This document shows positions 16,766-25,958 of a stretch of DNA of 64,000 nt, piece after piece. Source of the DNA: Bartonella tamiae Th239. GTDB taxonomy: Bacteria > Pseudomonadota > Alphaproteobacteria > Rhizobiales > Rhizobiaceae. Position 1 is the stretch's first letter, and every line of letters starts with the position of its first letter. Both the position numbers and the translations under genes were made by a program. Where the stretch lies: assembly GCF_000278275.1 (NCBI RefSeq), contig NZ_JH725147.1, forward strand, positions 1,867,063 through 1,931,062, in the 5' to 3' direction. The notes beneath the pieces are model-generated. The model searched no databases. It saw only the letters and a list, made by a program, of their open reading frames with translations, and was not told where the DNA came from.

Positions 16766-17613
16766 AAAGCCCCCCTTGCTGTGATAAAATGGCTTAATCG
16801 ATTAGTTGAAATCACCACAGCAATAACAAAAAGCCCCGGCATGATTGTAAGCCACCACGCTGTTGCCACATAATTGCGTCCTTCAGCAATCAACAATCCC
16901 CATTCAGGTGTTGGCGGTTGCACACTATAGCCCAAAAAACCCAAAGTCGCGATTTGTAAAAGCGCATGCCCAAATTGCAATGCGCTATATCCAATAAGTG
17001 TATAAAAAGCATTAGGCAAAACATGACGATAAAGCACTTGAAAAAATGAAGCGCCAGAACCAAAAGCAGCCTCAATAAAATCAGCTGTTCGAATGCGCGC
17101 CACTTCCGCCCGTGACAAACGTGTAAAACCTGCAATGGAAGGCACACCAACCGCGACGGCAATTTGCAATGTTCCAGAACCTAAAAGCGTGATAAGACTC
17201 AAAGATAAAAGAAGCGATGGTATCGATAAAAGCATATCAATAAAACGCATCACCACCACATCAAAAAGACCGCCAACAAAACCAGAAAAAAGTCCCAACA
17301 GACCACCAATCATAAAACCAAAAATAACCGCTGCCATGGCACCACTTAGAGAATAAACCGCACCGTAAACAATACGCGAATAAAGATCGCGACCCAGTTC
17401 ATCCGTACCGAGCCAATGTGCAAAACTGGGCGCACTCAAATGAGGCCCCACCTCTTCTATCGGATTATAAGCACTAAAAACCCAAGGCATCATAATAAAT
17501 CCAAGAGCCAAAAAAAGCACCAAAAGACAAACAAGAAGATCTGGTTTTTTAAACACAACGCCAAAATGTTTGATACGTGGCTTCAAAATGTTTGTTTCAA
17601 ATAAACGATCCAT
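16762..17613 (-). CDS. peptide-type ABC transporter permease (DppC type)
   Basis: A 283-aa inner-membrane permease of the BPD_transp_1 family, DppC/OppC-like. The N-terminus has the OppC_N segment (LLVCLLVLFLALGFIMMPWV) followed by HWLGTDELGRDLYSRIVYGA, the diagnostic opening of the transmembrane domain. The EAA-loop region is around DFIEAAFGSGASFFQVLYRH. Five to six membrane segments are apparent. It overlaps the next gene (ATPase) by 4 bp and shares its first base with the last base of the preceding permease stop, so the three are translated from one message. Confidence 0.92.
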   Translation of the reverse strand: MDRLFETNILKPRIKHFGVVFKKPDLLVCLLVLFLALGFIMMPWVFSAYNPIEEVGPHLSAPSFAHWLGTDELGRDLYSRIVYGAVYSLSGAMAAVIFGFMIGGLLGLFSGFVGGLFDVVVMRFIDMLLSIPSLLLSLSLITLLGSGTLQIAVAVGVPSIAGFTRLSRAEVARIRTADFIEAAFGSGASFFQVLYRHVLPNAFYTLIGYSALQFGHALLQIATLGFLGYSVQPPTPEWGLLIAEGRNYVATAWWLTIMPGLFVIAVVISTNRLSHFITARGAL

Positions 17614-18560
17614 TAGAGTGCCCCTCTTTTTGTCCGAATTTTTAAGCGCGGATCAATCAGCGGAAAAATAAGATCGATCACCAAATTAATAATAACAAAG
17701 GCAAAAACTGACAGTACAACAATGGCTTGCAATACAGTAACATCTTGTGAACGCACCGCCTGTTCCGTCATTTTACCAATACCATTTAAGCCAAAAACAG
17801 TTTCTGTTACCACGGCTCCACTTATCAATTCACCAAAAAGAAGGCCCGCAATTGTCAAAACTGGCAAAGCGCAATTGCGTAGGCTGTGAAACCATAAAAT
17901 ACGAAAGCGTGACGCGCCTTTGGCTTCAACAACTGGAATAAAGGGGCGTGTTTCGATCTCATCAAGGGCGCGCATTAAAATTTGTGCCAAAGGCGCAGAA
18001 ATGGGTATTGCAAGTGCACAAACAGGTAAAATCATTGCTTCTATGGGACCAGGTATAATGACTGAAACCCAACCAAGATAAAAAGAAAATATTTGTATAA
18101 AAAGAATACCTAACCAAAAAAGTGGTATGGCTGTAAATAATCCCGGCAAAGACAAAAAGATATTTTTAAGCCAATCAAAACGAGAAAACGACGAAAGAAA
18201 CGCGATTAAAAAAGCTAAAACAACTGCCAGAAGGAAAGCAAGACCCGCAAGTTTTAATGTTGGAGGTATATTGGTTGCCAATTGTTGTGACACCGACACG
18301 CCTGCTTGTATGGAATAGCCAAAATCACCTTTTAAAAAATTGCTCAGACTTGTCAAATATTGATGGATAAGCGGCGCATCGACACCATAACTTTTGCGTA
18401 ATTGCTCAATTTCTTCACCATTAAGACCATATTCTGGATTTAAAAATTTTAAAAGAACACCATCCCCCGGCAAGATTTGCAGCAAAAGAAAAGAAAAAGT
18501 AAAAGCTGCCCAAAGCACGATGAGTGATTGGGCTAAACGCGCAATAACGTATCGAAGCAT
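17613..18560 (-). CDS. peptide-type ABC transporter permease (DppB type)
   Basis: A 315-aa permease, DppB/OppB-like, forming a heterodimer with the downstream permease. The N-terminus YVIARLAQSLIVLWAAFTFS is the usual first membrane helix. It is followed by the periplasmic segment with GLNGEEIEQLRKSYGVDAPL. The EAA loop lies near FIPVVEAKGASRFRILWFHS, and the C-terminus has FPLIDPRLKIRTKRG, typical of the family (D-P-R). Its start is 261 bp from the stop of the substrate-binding protein gene, so the SBP may be partly separately regulated or produced in excess. Confidence 0.92.
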   Translation of the reverse strand: MLRYVIARLAQSLIVLWAAFTFSFLLLQILPGDGVLLKFLNPEYGLNGEEIEQLRKSYGVDAPLIHQYLTSLSNFLKGDFGYSIQAGVSVSQQLATNIPPTLKLAGLAFLLAVVLAFLIAFLSSFSRFDWLKNIFLSLPGLFTAIPLFWLGILFIQIFSFYLGWVSVIIPGPIEAMILPVCALAIPISAPLAQILMRALDEIETRPFIPVVEAKGASRFRILWFHSLRNCALPVLTIAGLLFGELISGAVVTETVFGLNGIGKMTEQAVRSQDVTVLQAIVVLSVFAFVIINLVIDLIFPLIDPRLKIRTKRGAL

Positions 18561-18821
18561 CGATCATTTCCTTTTTTTATTCAAATTCGATATACGGTCT
18601 TGGTTTGGTCGATCTTTAAGCAGAGTAAAAAATAAATCGAAAATTCATCCCCTTTCTTTCAATAATATGAAGATCTTTCTTGACTTTATAAACGCACAAA
18701 CACTTTATAAAAAAGCTGCACAAAAACAGGACAAGATTGAAACTTTCATTCAATTTTGTGTCCTTTTATGGTGGCGTTATTATTGATATTGTCTCTTTTC
18801 ACTTGCATTTATTTTTTAAAT

Positions 18822-20468
18822 TTACTGAGCAATCCAGCTATTATAAAAGCTTGGACGTCCAACAGCTTCAAAACCAACGCCTTTCACAAAAGCCGCGCCA
18901 CCATAAACTTGCGGTTCTTCAAAAATTGGGATGACATAAGCTTTTTGAAGCATGTGATTGGTGGCTTCAATCAATAATTCATTGCGCTTTTGCGGGTCGG
19001 ATTCTTTCGCAATATCTTCAAGTTCTTTGTTCAATTTTTCATCAACAAAGTTTTGGACCTTATCGCTTATACCGCCCTTTTGTAACAATGAATCTCGATT
19101 TTTAGGATAATATAGACTTTTAAGAACATCTGGATCAGCTCGCCCCACCATTGATGTCGCCACAGGGGTTTTTTCAGGATCAAGATTATCAATCACACTA
19201 TTTGTGCCATCATAATTTTTCACATTCAAAACAACACCCACACGTTTCCATTGTTGCGCAATTAATTGCAACATTGCCTTACTTTGAGGTTGTTGTGCGG
19301 CTTCATAAGCAGTTAAAATAAGTTTTTTCCCATTCTTTTCCCGTTTACCATCATGCGCCATTATCCAACCCGCTTCATCAAGAAGGCGATTGGACAAATC
19401 CTCATCAAATTTTAATTTTTCACTTTGATCAGAATAACCAAAAGCATTATGCGCCATAATAGACGTTGCAAGCGGATAATGGTCGGAATAAAGGGTTTTC
19501 AGAATTTCTGGTCGATCTGTGGCATGAAGCAATGCCTGACGCACTTTCACATCACGAACAAGTGGATTATCAGGGCGAAAAATTACTGAATTATTGACCC
19601 CACGTGTTGAGACTGAATACACAATATTGCCTGCATCTTCGACGCGTTTTTCATCATAAGCCTGCAATTGACGAATAAAATGGGCTTGACCTGCTATCAA
19701 AGCACCAATACGCACACTGTCTTCAGGTACGGTTAAAAATTTCATTTCATCTAGATAAGCACGTCCTTGATGGGGAGATTTTTGTGGGGCCCAATCATAA
19801 TCTTTACGAACGCTTAAAAGAATTTGTTTGCCTAATGTTTCACTTTCAATCACAAAAGGGCCTGATCCAATAATTTTTGTTGCATCGCCCATCTGATCAA
19901 ACGGTAAATCCAACGTCTTTTGAGCAATAATGCCTGAATTTATCGTCGATGTTGCCTGCAAAAAACCCGGAGATGGTGCTTTAAAATAAAAGCGCACTGT
20001 CAACGGATCAACCACCTCACTACGCTCATAATTGTTCACAACCTCTGAAATGGGCTGGCGCAATTGTGTATTTCCAAGACCATAAACATCAAAATTATTG
20101 GCAACAATCTGTGCATCTAGTGGCGTTTGATCAGAAAAAGTCACATTTGGACGCAAGTGGAATGTATATTCACTGGCATCATCATTGACTTCCCACGACG
20201 TAGCAAGCCAAGGCTCAATTTCAAGCGTTTTAGGATTTTGATAGGTAAGACGATCAATAATCTGATTTAAAATTCCGCCATTAGTATATGTACCAGCAAG
20301 TGGTGGATAAAGATTGGTATGCACCTGCTTATCAAGATAAATAAGCGTGCCCCCTTCAATAGGTGCTTCAGCACTTTTTGTCTCTTGTGCCTTTGCACCA
20401 ACAAACGAAAAATTCATAGCACTAAAAAGTGCACTGACCACTAAAAAAGATTTTAAAAAAGGTCGCAT
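18822..20468 (-). CDS. peptide-type ABC transporter substrate-binding protein (family 5)
   Basis: A 548-aa periplasmic binding protein of the SBP_bac_5 family. The signal peptide FLKSFLVVSALFSAMNFSFVGAKA ends before QETKSAEA. The mature part shows the family opening GGTLIYLDKQVHTNLYPPLA, the LATSWEVNDDASEYTFHLRP block, and VRQALLHATDRPEILKTLY. Gene order resembles the KPN_01854-type subgroup, whose ligand is not established. It is the first gene of the operon. The ribosome binding site (AAGGA, 9-10 nt before ATG) is contained in an 11-bp hairpin described separately. It ends with a stop at 18822 and a 261-bp gap to the permease gene. Confidence 0.9.
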   Translation of the reverse strand: MRPFLKSFLVVSALFSAMNFSFVGAKAQETKSAEAPIEGGTLIYLDKQVHTNLYPPLAGTYTNGGILNQIIDRLTYQNPKTLEIEPWLATSWEVNDDASEYTFHLRPNVTFSDQTPLDAQIVANNFDVYGLGNTQLRQPISEVVNNYERSEVVDPLTVRFYFKAPSPGFLQATSTINSGIIAQKTLDLPFDQMGDATKIIGSGPFVIESETLGKQILLSVRKDYDWAPQKSPHQGRAYLDEMKFLTVPEDSVRIGALIAGQAHFIRQLQAYDEKRVEDAGNIVYSVSTRGVNNSVIFRPDNPLVRDVKVRQALLHATDRPEILKTLYSDHYPLATSIMAHNAFGYSDQSEKLKFDEDLSNRLLDEAGWIMAHDGKREKNGKKLILTAYEAAQQPQSKAMLQLIAQQWKRVGVVLNVKNYDGTNSVIDNLDPEKTPVATSMVGRADPDVLKSLYYPKNRDSLLQKGGISDKVQNFVDEKLNKELEDIAKESDPQKRNELLIEATNHMLQKAYVIPIFEEPQVYGGAAFVKGVGFEAVGRPSFYNSWIAQ

Positions 20469-21097
20469 ATCATCGTGTCCTTATCCTTCATTTAAAGAAT
20501 AAGGATAGTATTTTCCATTGAGTTTTGAACGGATAACTCCACCTTGAAAAGGGTATTATTAAAAAAATATTCTTTTAAAATTGAATTTAATAAAATATTT
20601 GACTATAAGCATTCAAAATACAGCAGTAACATCATTGATTAATCATCAAAAAACAGCCCTCCTCTTATAGAAGAAGATTATTGCATATGAGCATGAAGAT
20701 AATGCATGTGCATCCTTTTATGGAGATCAACAGATTTTAAAAATTCGCATTCTAACACATATAAAGCCTCATTAAAAAAATTTCTTTAAATATGCGTTTT
20801 AATCAGAAAATTTATTTCTTTTTCACACTCACTGCAAAAAGCTTATACTGGTTTCATATCGTCGTGTTCTCTATACTTAAAAGACTAAATTTGCTCTGAA
20901 ATGATATTTTTCATGCAAAATGAAAAAGGTATACTGTCAATGCATAAAAAATAATGCACAAAAACTTTTGAAGATTTTTGCATCTATTTCATGTCATATT
21001 TTCAGCAAAACCTATCAACTGTATTTTGCTTAAGAAAAGAGCACATACACATTTCATATGTCTTTATGAAGACATGATAAGAACTGGAAAAAGACTG
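20469..21097. other. 629-bp divergent intergenic region
   Basis: Lies between the SBP gene (leftward) and the VOC gene (rightward). Apart from the ribosome-site hairpin next to the SBP gene I see no gene, RNA or clear operator; it is very AT-rich and presumably holds both promoters. Confidence 0.5.
20478..20505 (-). promoter_or_regulatory. hairpin covering the SBP ribosome binding site
   Basis: On the reverse strand TCCTTATTCTT, loop TAAATG, AAGGATAAGGA form an 11-bp stem with a single U-G pair. The 3' arm holds the Shine-Dalgarno AAGGA that precedes ATG 20468 by about 9 nt. The folded form would hide the ribosome site. Confidence 0.55.
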
Positions 21098-21976
21098 ATG
21101 AACCATCCTGTAAAAGGCATTGATCATTGTTATCTTCTTGTTGACGACTTGGAAGAAAGTGCTGAGAGATATCGCCGCTTAGGTTTTCAGCTTTCACCGC
21201 TTGGACGCCATAGCGCACATATGGGAACGGCGAATTACACAATCATCTTTTATAATGATTATATTGAATTGTTAGGCATTATTGAAGACACACCGCTCAG
21301 CACCATTCAACGCCAAAAACTTGAGAATTTAGGCCAAGGGCTCCACGCCGTTGCTGCACGTATTGACGATGCAGAAAAAGCAAAAAAATCTTTAAACGCA
21401 TTTGGTTTCAATGTCGATAATGTTCAGAAATTTTCTCGTCCTTTGCAAACCGCGAACGGACATGAAGAAACGGCTCATTTTGAAACGCTAGATTTTAATA
21501 TAAGCGAAATTCCACAAGGTCGCTTATTTATGTGCGCACACAAAACACCTCACCTCATATGGCAAAATCATTTAAGTCGCCATCAAAATGGAGCTTTGGC
21601 TCTCGGTGGTATTTTCATTGTTGCCGATCATCCAGAAGAAACGGCAAAACGCTTCGGTCGTTTGTTTCAGCGTCAAAAAATTATTACAAATTCAGATCAT
21701 ACAATCATGAATGAGAGCCTCATTCTTGAAACGGGCATTGACACCGCATCCTTTTATATCATGTCAATAAACGCTTTAAAACGCCGTTTTCCAACACTTT
21801 TACAAACTGAAATAGCCCAAGAACACTATGCAGGGCTTTCCATTCACGTTGATCAGCTTGAAAAGACGAAAAAAGCATTGGATGAACGTCATGTTTCATG
21901 GGCGCAAACACCCCAAGGCAGTATCGTTGTTTCACCACAAAATGCCGCAGGTGCCTTTATCGAATTTTGTGTATAA
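21098..21976 (+). CDS. VOC (glyoxalase-like) family protein
   Basis: A 292-aa protein with two vicinal-oxygen-chelate modules, of the Glyoxalase_3-like type. The first module opens VKGIDHCYLLVDDLEESAER with a candidate metal-ligand His and continues TANYTIIFYNDYIELLGIIE, ending in the Glu-containing strand. The second begins near ALALGGIFIVADHPEETAKR and ends GAFIEFCV. ATG 21098 is preferred because GGAAAAAG lies just before it; in-frame starts upstream (21074 and 20978) lack such sites. Substrate is unknown. It stands alone, divergent from the peptide transporter operon. Related genes sometimes neighbour that transporter class, but a link is only suggestive. Confidence 0.78.
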   Translation: MNHPVKGIDHCYLLVDDLEESAERYRRLGFQLSPLGRHSAHMGTANYTIIFYNDYIELLGIIEDTPLSTIQRQKLENLGQGLHAVAARIDDAEKAKKSLNAFGFNVDNVQKFSRPLQTANGHEETAHFETLDFNISEIPQGRLFMCAHKTPHLIWQNHLSRHQNGALALGGIFIVADHPEETAKRFGRLFQRQKIITNSDHTIMNESLILETGIDTASFYIMSINALKRRFPTLLQTEIAQEHYAGLSIHVDQLEKTKKALDERHVSWAQTPQGSIVVSPQNAAGAFIEFCV

Positions 21977-22448
21977 AATACTCTTTTTTTTGTCGCTTTC
22001 TTAAAACAAGAAACTATCTTGTTAAACATTCAGTATGGTTTTATCAGACTCTTTAAAATCTTCATAAAAAGGACATATGTAGAAGGGCGGCAAATCCTCA
22101 TCACAAAATTTTTTTATAAGCATTTTTCAATGCACATCATCTCATATGAGTCAAAATTATCAACGAAAGATAGAATCACTTTAACGAATAATTAGATCTT
22201 TTTGTTTCTCGTAAACACCAGTTTAGTGCATAAATGCCACACTCCCATTAAAACCTTCTATTTTTACTCATATTTAGTTTGGAACGTCTCTTAACTCAAT
22301 CTTTTTTCTAAAGATAAAAATGATATAACCAACTGAATTATATTCATAAATATAATATCTTCTTAAGAAAGATCTCTTTCTCACATGCCTTGACAAGAGG
22401 AACAAAATATTTAATGTGACCAAAATTATCAAGTATTTGGAGAGTGGG
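21977..22448. other. 472-bp gap, nothing recognised
   Basis: AT-rich leader of the TonB-dependent receptor gene. I looked for Fur-, Irr- (ICE) and RirA-type iron boxes and found no convincing match. No RNA element was recognised. Confidence 0.45.
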
Positions 22449-24602
22449 ATGAACAATCATTTGATGGGGCTGATGAAATGTCTTCTATTATCAAGCTGTG
22501 TATTAATGGTTACGCCAGTATTGGCTCAGCAATTACCAGCTGATGAAATGCTACAACAAACGCCACAAGAGGCAGCAGCGATAAGTCAAATCGACCAAAA
22601 TGCCGATATTGGCACAATGCCAATTGAAAGTATGGCTGGCACGCTTCAAGATACAAATTTATCAGTAAGCAATAATGCGGTATTAGACCGTGTGGTTGTC
22701 ACAGGCACATCCGTTGCCACCAATATCCGTAATGCACCTGCCAGTATTTCTGTGCTTGATCAAGAGCAATTGCAGCAAAAAGCAGCGCCTGATTTGACAG
22801 AAATGTTACGAACAGTTCCCGGTGTCAATGTTGGCTTTGGTAGTGATGGTACGCGTGGTATTTCTATGCGCGGTATGGGGTCTGGCTATACGCTGATTTT
22901 GGTTGATGGCAAACGTGTCAATGCTGGCTTATCAACCATGCGCCATTACCGCAGTGATCTTGACTGGGTGCCCATTGATGCGATTGATCGTATTGAAGTG
23001 GTGCGTGGACCCATGTCAACTCTTTATGGCTCTGATGCTTTGGGCGGTGTAATCAATATTATTACAAAAAAAGCGACAGATCGTTGGCATGGTTCGATCA
23101 CGGGTGAATGGATCCAGCCTGAAAGTGACCGCACCGGTGTCACAAAACGCGTCAATGGATATATTAGTGGTCCAATTGTGCCTGATGAATTAAGCGTTGC
23201 GGCTTATGCCAGTGGCACACGCCAAAAACCGAGTGAACCTGGACAAAATGAAGATATCCAGCTTCCTATTGGTTCAGATAATTATGACTTTAACACAACC
23301 TTCACATGGACACCGACAATTGGCCAAATGTTTGAATTTTCAGCTGGCAAAGGCCGTGATAAATATAAACCAGTTTTGGGTGAAGGCGAAATTGACACAT
23401 CCAAAACTCAAATTATCCGTACGACATTTTCTGCTCGCCATGTTGGGGATTGGGATTTTGGGACATCCACCATCAATGCTTATGTTGAACGGGCAGAAAA
23501 CAAACACAATACAACAAATCGTGCAGGACAGATCACAGGTGATACAGAAATCACTTTAGATACCTATACGGTTGATGGTCATTTAACAATGCCCTTTACA
23601 CTTGGTTTTGATCAAGATCTGACAGTTGGTGCTGAATACCGACTTGAAGAAATGAGCGATCCAGAAAATCTTGGTAAGTTTAACACTGTCACTCAAAGCG
23701 AGGGTTCAAGTGACACCAGTATGTGGACTGCCGCTGTTTTTATGGAAGATCAGATAAAGCTAACCGAAATGTTAAAAATGACGGCTGGCGTGCGTGTTGA
23801 TCAACATGAAGAATTTGGCACGCATACCAGCCCACGTATTTATTTCAATTACGATGTCAATGAAAACTTGACCTTTAAGGCTGGTTGGGCGCAAGCTTTC
23901 AAAGCTCCAAATTTGCGTCAGCTTAACCCCAATTGGGTACAAACGTCACGTGGACGTGGGTGTGGTGCTGTTGGCGGCCCGTGTGAAATGGTCGGTAACC
24001 CAGATTTAAAACCAGAAACAAGCAACAGCTATGAGTTTGGCGCGCTTTACACAAACACACTGTTTGATGCTGGTCTTACCTATTTCTATAATGAAATTGA
24101 TGATAAAATCACCTCAGCCCGCACAGCAACCTTGATTACAGATGCAGGCACGAAATTTGTTGAACAAGTCAATGTTGATCGTGCCCGCACACAAGGTTTG
24201 GAAGGCAGTTTCATACTTTATCCGCATCCTGACTGGACATGGACAAATACAGCAACCTATCTGATTGAATCTAAAAATTTAGAAACAGGTATGCCGCTTT
24301 CTGCTGATCCTGAATATTCTGTTCACACAGAAGTTTCATGGAAAGCACGCGAAGATCTACATTTGACAGGGTCTTGGGATTTTTATGGCAAGCAAGTGGA
24401 CTATGTTTCAAATCCAGAAACGCTTGTTGCACAGAATGTTTCAGCTTATAATATGGCAGGTTTTTCAGTCAAATATGACCCAACACAAAATTTTTCCATG
24501 CGTGCGGGGATTAATAATCTTTTTGATAAAACACCAAAATCAGAATCCAATTATACAGAATATGGGCGCAGTTACTTCATCGCTCTTACATCTAAATTTT
24601 AA
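22449..24602 (+). CDS. TonB-dependent outer-membrane receptor (siderophore type)
   Basis: A 717-aa receptor of the FepA/CirA-like class that imports an iron chelate or similar ligand with TonB energy. A signal peptide (CLLLSSCVLMVTPVLAQQ) is followed by an unusually long Gln/Ala-rich stretch of about 50 residues. The plug domain comes next (VLDRVVVTGTSVATNIRNAP ... GISMRGMGSGYTLILVDGKR ... EVVRGPMSTLYGSDALGGVI). The 22-strand barrel contains the family box with AFKAPNLRQLNPNW and ends in YFIALTSKF with terminal Phe. A loop with a close Cys pair (GRGCGAVGGPCEMVGNPDLK) is typical of catecholate receptors. ATG 22449 has GGAG upstream; GTG 22416 is an alternative. tonB follows 302 bp downstream. 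Ligand is not determinable by eye. Confidence 0.88.
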   Translation: MNNHLMGLMKCLLLSSCVLMVTPVLAQQLPADEMLQQTPQEAAAISQIDQNADIGTMPIESMAGTLQDTNLSVSNNAVLDRVVVTGTSVATNIRNAPASISVLDQEQLQQKAAPDLTEMLRTVPGVNVGFGSDGTRGISMRGMGSGYTLILVDGKRVNAGLSTMRHYRSDLDWVPIDAIDRIEVVRGPMSTLYGSDALGGVINIITKKATDRWHGSITGEWIQPESDRTGVTKRVNGYISGPIVPDELSVAAYASGTRQKPSEPGQNEDIQLPIGSDNYDFNTTFTWTPTIGQMFEFSAGKGRDKYKPVLGEGEIDTSKTQIIRTTFSARHVGDWDFGTSTINAYVERAENKHNTTNRAGQITGDTEITLDTYTVDGHLTMPFTLGFDQDLTVGAEYRLEEMSDPENLGKFNTVTQSEGSSDTSMWTAAVFMEDQIKLTEMLKMTAGVRVDQHEEFGTHTSPRIYFNYDVNENLTFKAGWAQAFKAPNLRQLNPNWVQTSRGRGCGAVGGPCEMVGNPDLKPETSNSYEFGALYTNTLFDAGLTYFYNEIDDKITSARTATLITDAGTKFVEQVNVDRARTQGLEGSFILYPHPDWTWTNTATYLIESKNLETGMPLSADPEYSVHTEVSWKAREDLHLTGSWDFYGKQVDYVSNPETLVAQNVSAYNMAGFSVKYDPTQNFSMRAGINNLFDKTPKSESNYTEYGRSYFIALTSKF

Positions 24603-24904
24603 AGTTGGTGACAAAAAGAGAAAACAACAACACTCGGATGATGCTCATTTTTCAATAGATATCATCCGACCATTCAAAACAACAATAGGTTCATGTATAC
24701 ATGCATGAAAACGCAATTAATAGAAAACAATGACTTAAACCTAAAAGGATAAAACTTAATCACGTTTTTTTAAAAGATAAATTAAGGAATTCTTCCATTG
24801 AAAAGTCAAAATTTTATCTTTTAATAAAGAATGAAACTGGTTGATACGGTCAATATGTTTTAAGACATGTTTCAACGAAGAGTAAAGATCAATATATTAA
24901 GACA
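24603..24904. other. 302-bp gap, nothing recognised
   Basis: Between receptor and tonB genes. It holds a short palindrome CATGTATACATG near 24693-24704 but no clear terminator or gene. The tonB gene lacks a strong ribosome site. Confidence 0.4.
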
Positions 24905-25759
24905 ATGCTCATAAAAAAGACAGCGCCAAAACAAATTCTTGCATGGAGTAGTGCCGCTTTAATCGTGGTTAGCATGCATGTTGGCGTCGGATATTTGGCT
25001 TTATCATTAGCAAAAAATAACAATACAGTCATGGGTGGACAAGAAGCCATCATGCTTGAATTTGCTGAAGAGCCTATGGCACCTGATGTTGATGAAGTTT
25101 CGGAAACAATACAGGAAGAAACCGTTGCAGATGTGCCAAAGGAAATCACCCAAATTGAAGAAAAACCTAAGGAAGTTGCACAGGCGGAGCCACAGTTTTT
25201 AAAACCAGAAAACATCACTCAACCTGATACACCAGAGCAAGAATTGAAAGATTCTGATATGGTAGAAGAGGTTAAAAAACCTGAAGAAGTTCCAATCCCT
25301 CTTAAAAAACCAGAAGAGGTTAAAAAGGTTGTAAAAAAACCAAAATCAGAACAAAAAAAAGCAGCACCAAAACGTCCAGTAAAAAAGGCTGAAAAAACAC
25401 AAAAAGCCAAAGGACCTCAAATTGTTGCCAAAAAAGGTTCGACTTTTGCAGCTCCAAATAATAACCGACAATTTGGGGATAATGGTCGTCTTGTCGCATC
25501 ATGGCAAAACAAAGTACAACGACGCATTGCCTTTATGGCATCTCGTTCTTCAAGTATAAAATCGGCCCGTGGCAAATCGACTTATGTGACATTTAGCTTT
25601 GACCAAAAAGGCAATATTTTAGGTGCGAGAACATCGCGCTCATCAGGGGATTCCACTGTAGATTCATTGGCTTTGCAAATTATCCAAAAATCAAGTCCAA
25701 TTCCATCTCCACCAGAAGGATGGAGTGGTCCATTAACCGTACCCGTGGAAATGCGCTAA
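24905..25759 (+). CDS. tonB: TonB energy transducer
   Basis: A 284-aa TonB protein carrying proton-motive energy to outer-membrane receptors. It has one N-terminal membrane helix (ILAWSSAALIVVSMHVGVGY) with the conserved-type His in the anchor. Residues about 45-165 are the rigid Pro/Lys/Glu-rich spacer (repeated KKPEEV and PKSEQKKAAP-like runs). The C-terminal TonB domain starts near LVASWQNKVQRRIAFMASRS, contains STYVTFSFDQKGNILGARTS and ends PLTVPVEMR. It lies 302 bp downstream of a TonB-dependent receptor. ExbB/ExbD genes are not in the window. It is the only tonB seen, so it may also serve receptors encoded elsewhere. Confidence 0.92.
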   Translation: MLIKKTAPKQILAWSSAALIVVSMHVGVGYLALSLAKNNNTVMGGQEAIMLEFAEEPMAPDVDEVSETIQEETVADVPKEITQIEEKPKEVAQAEPQFLKPENITQPDTPEQELKDSDMVEEVKKPEEVPIPLKKPEEVKKVVKKPKSEQKKAAPKRPVKKAEKTQKAKGPQIVAKKGSTFAAPNNNRQFGDNGRLVASWQNKVQRRIAFMASRSSSIKSARGKSTYVTFSFDQKGNILGARTSRSSGDSTVDSLALQIIQKSSPIPSPPEGWSGPLTVPVEMR

Positions 25760-25958
25760 GTTTTTCTTAAATCATACGAAACATTTGATCTTAAAGGTGA
25801 AATTATTTCAATATTATTGAGATAATTTTGATTGTTTTATTTTTAAAATTATAAGAAAGAATAGTGGGTAATGTAAAATTAAATTTTTATAAAGTATTTA
25901 TTTTATGAATTAATAATGATAAATTCTGTTTATTTCTTAAAAAGATAGGAATAAAAGA

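Noticed and set aside
22050..22448. Iron-responsive Fur/Irr/RirA operator before the TonB receptor
   Set aside because: No stretch matched a consensus well enough to report.
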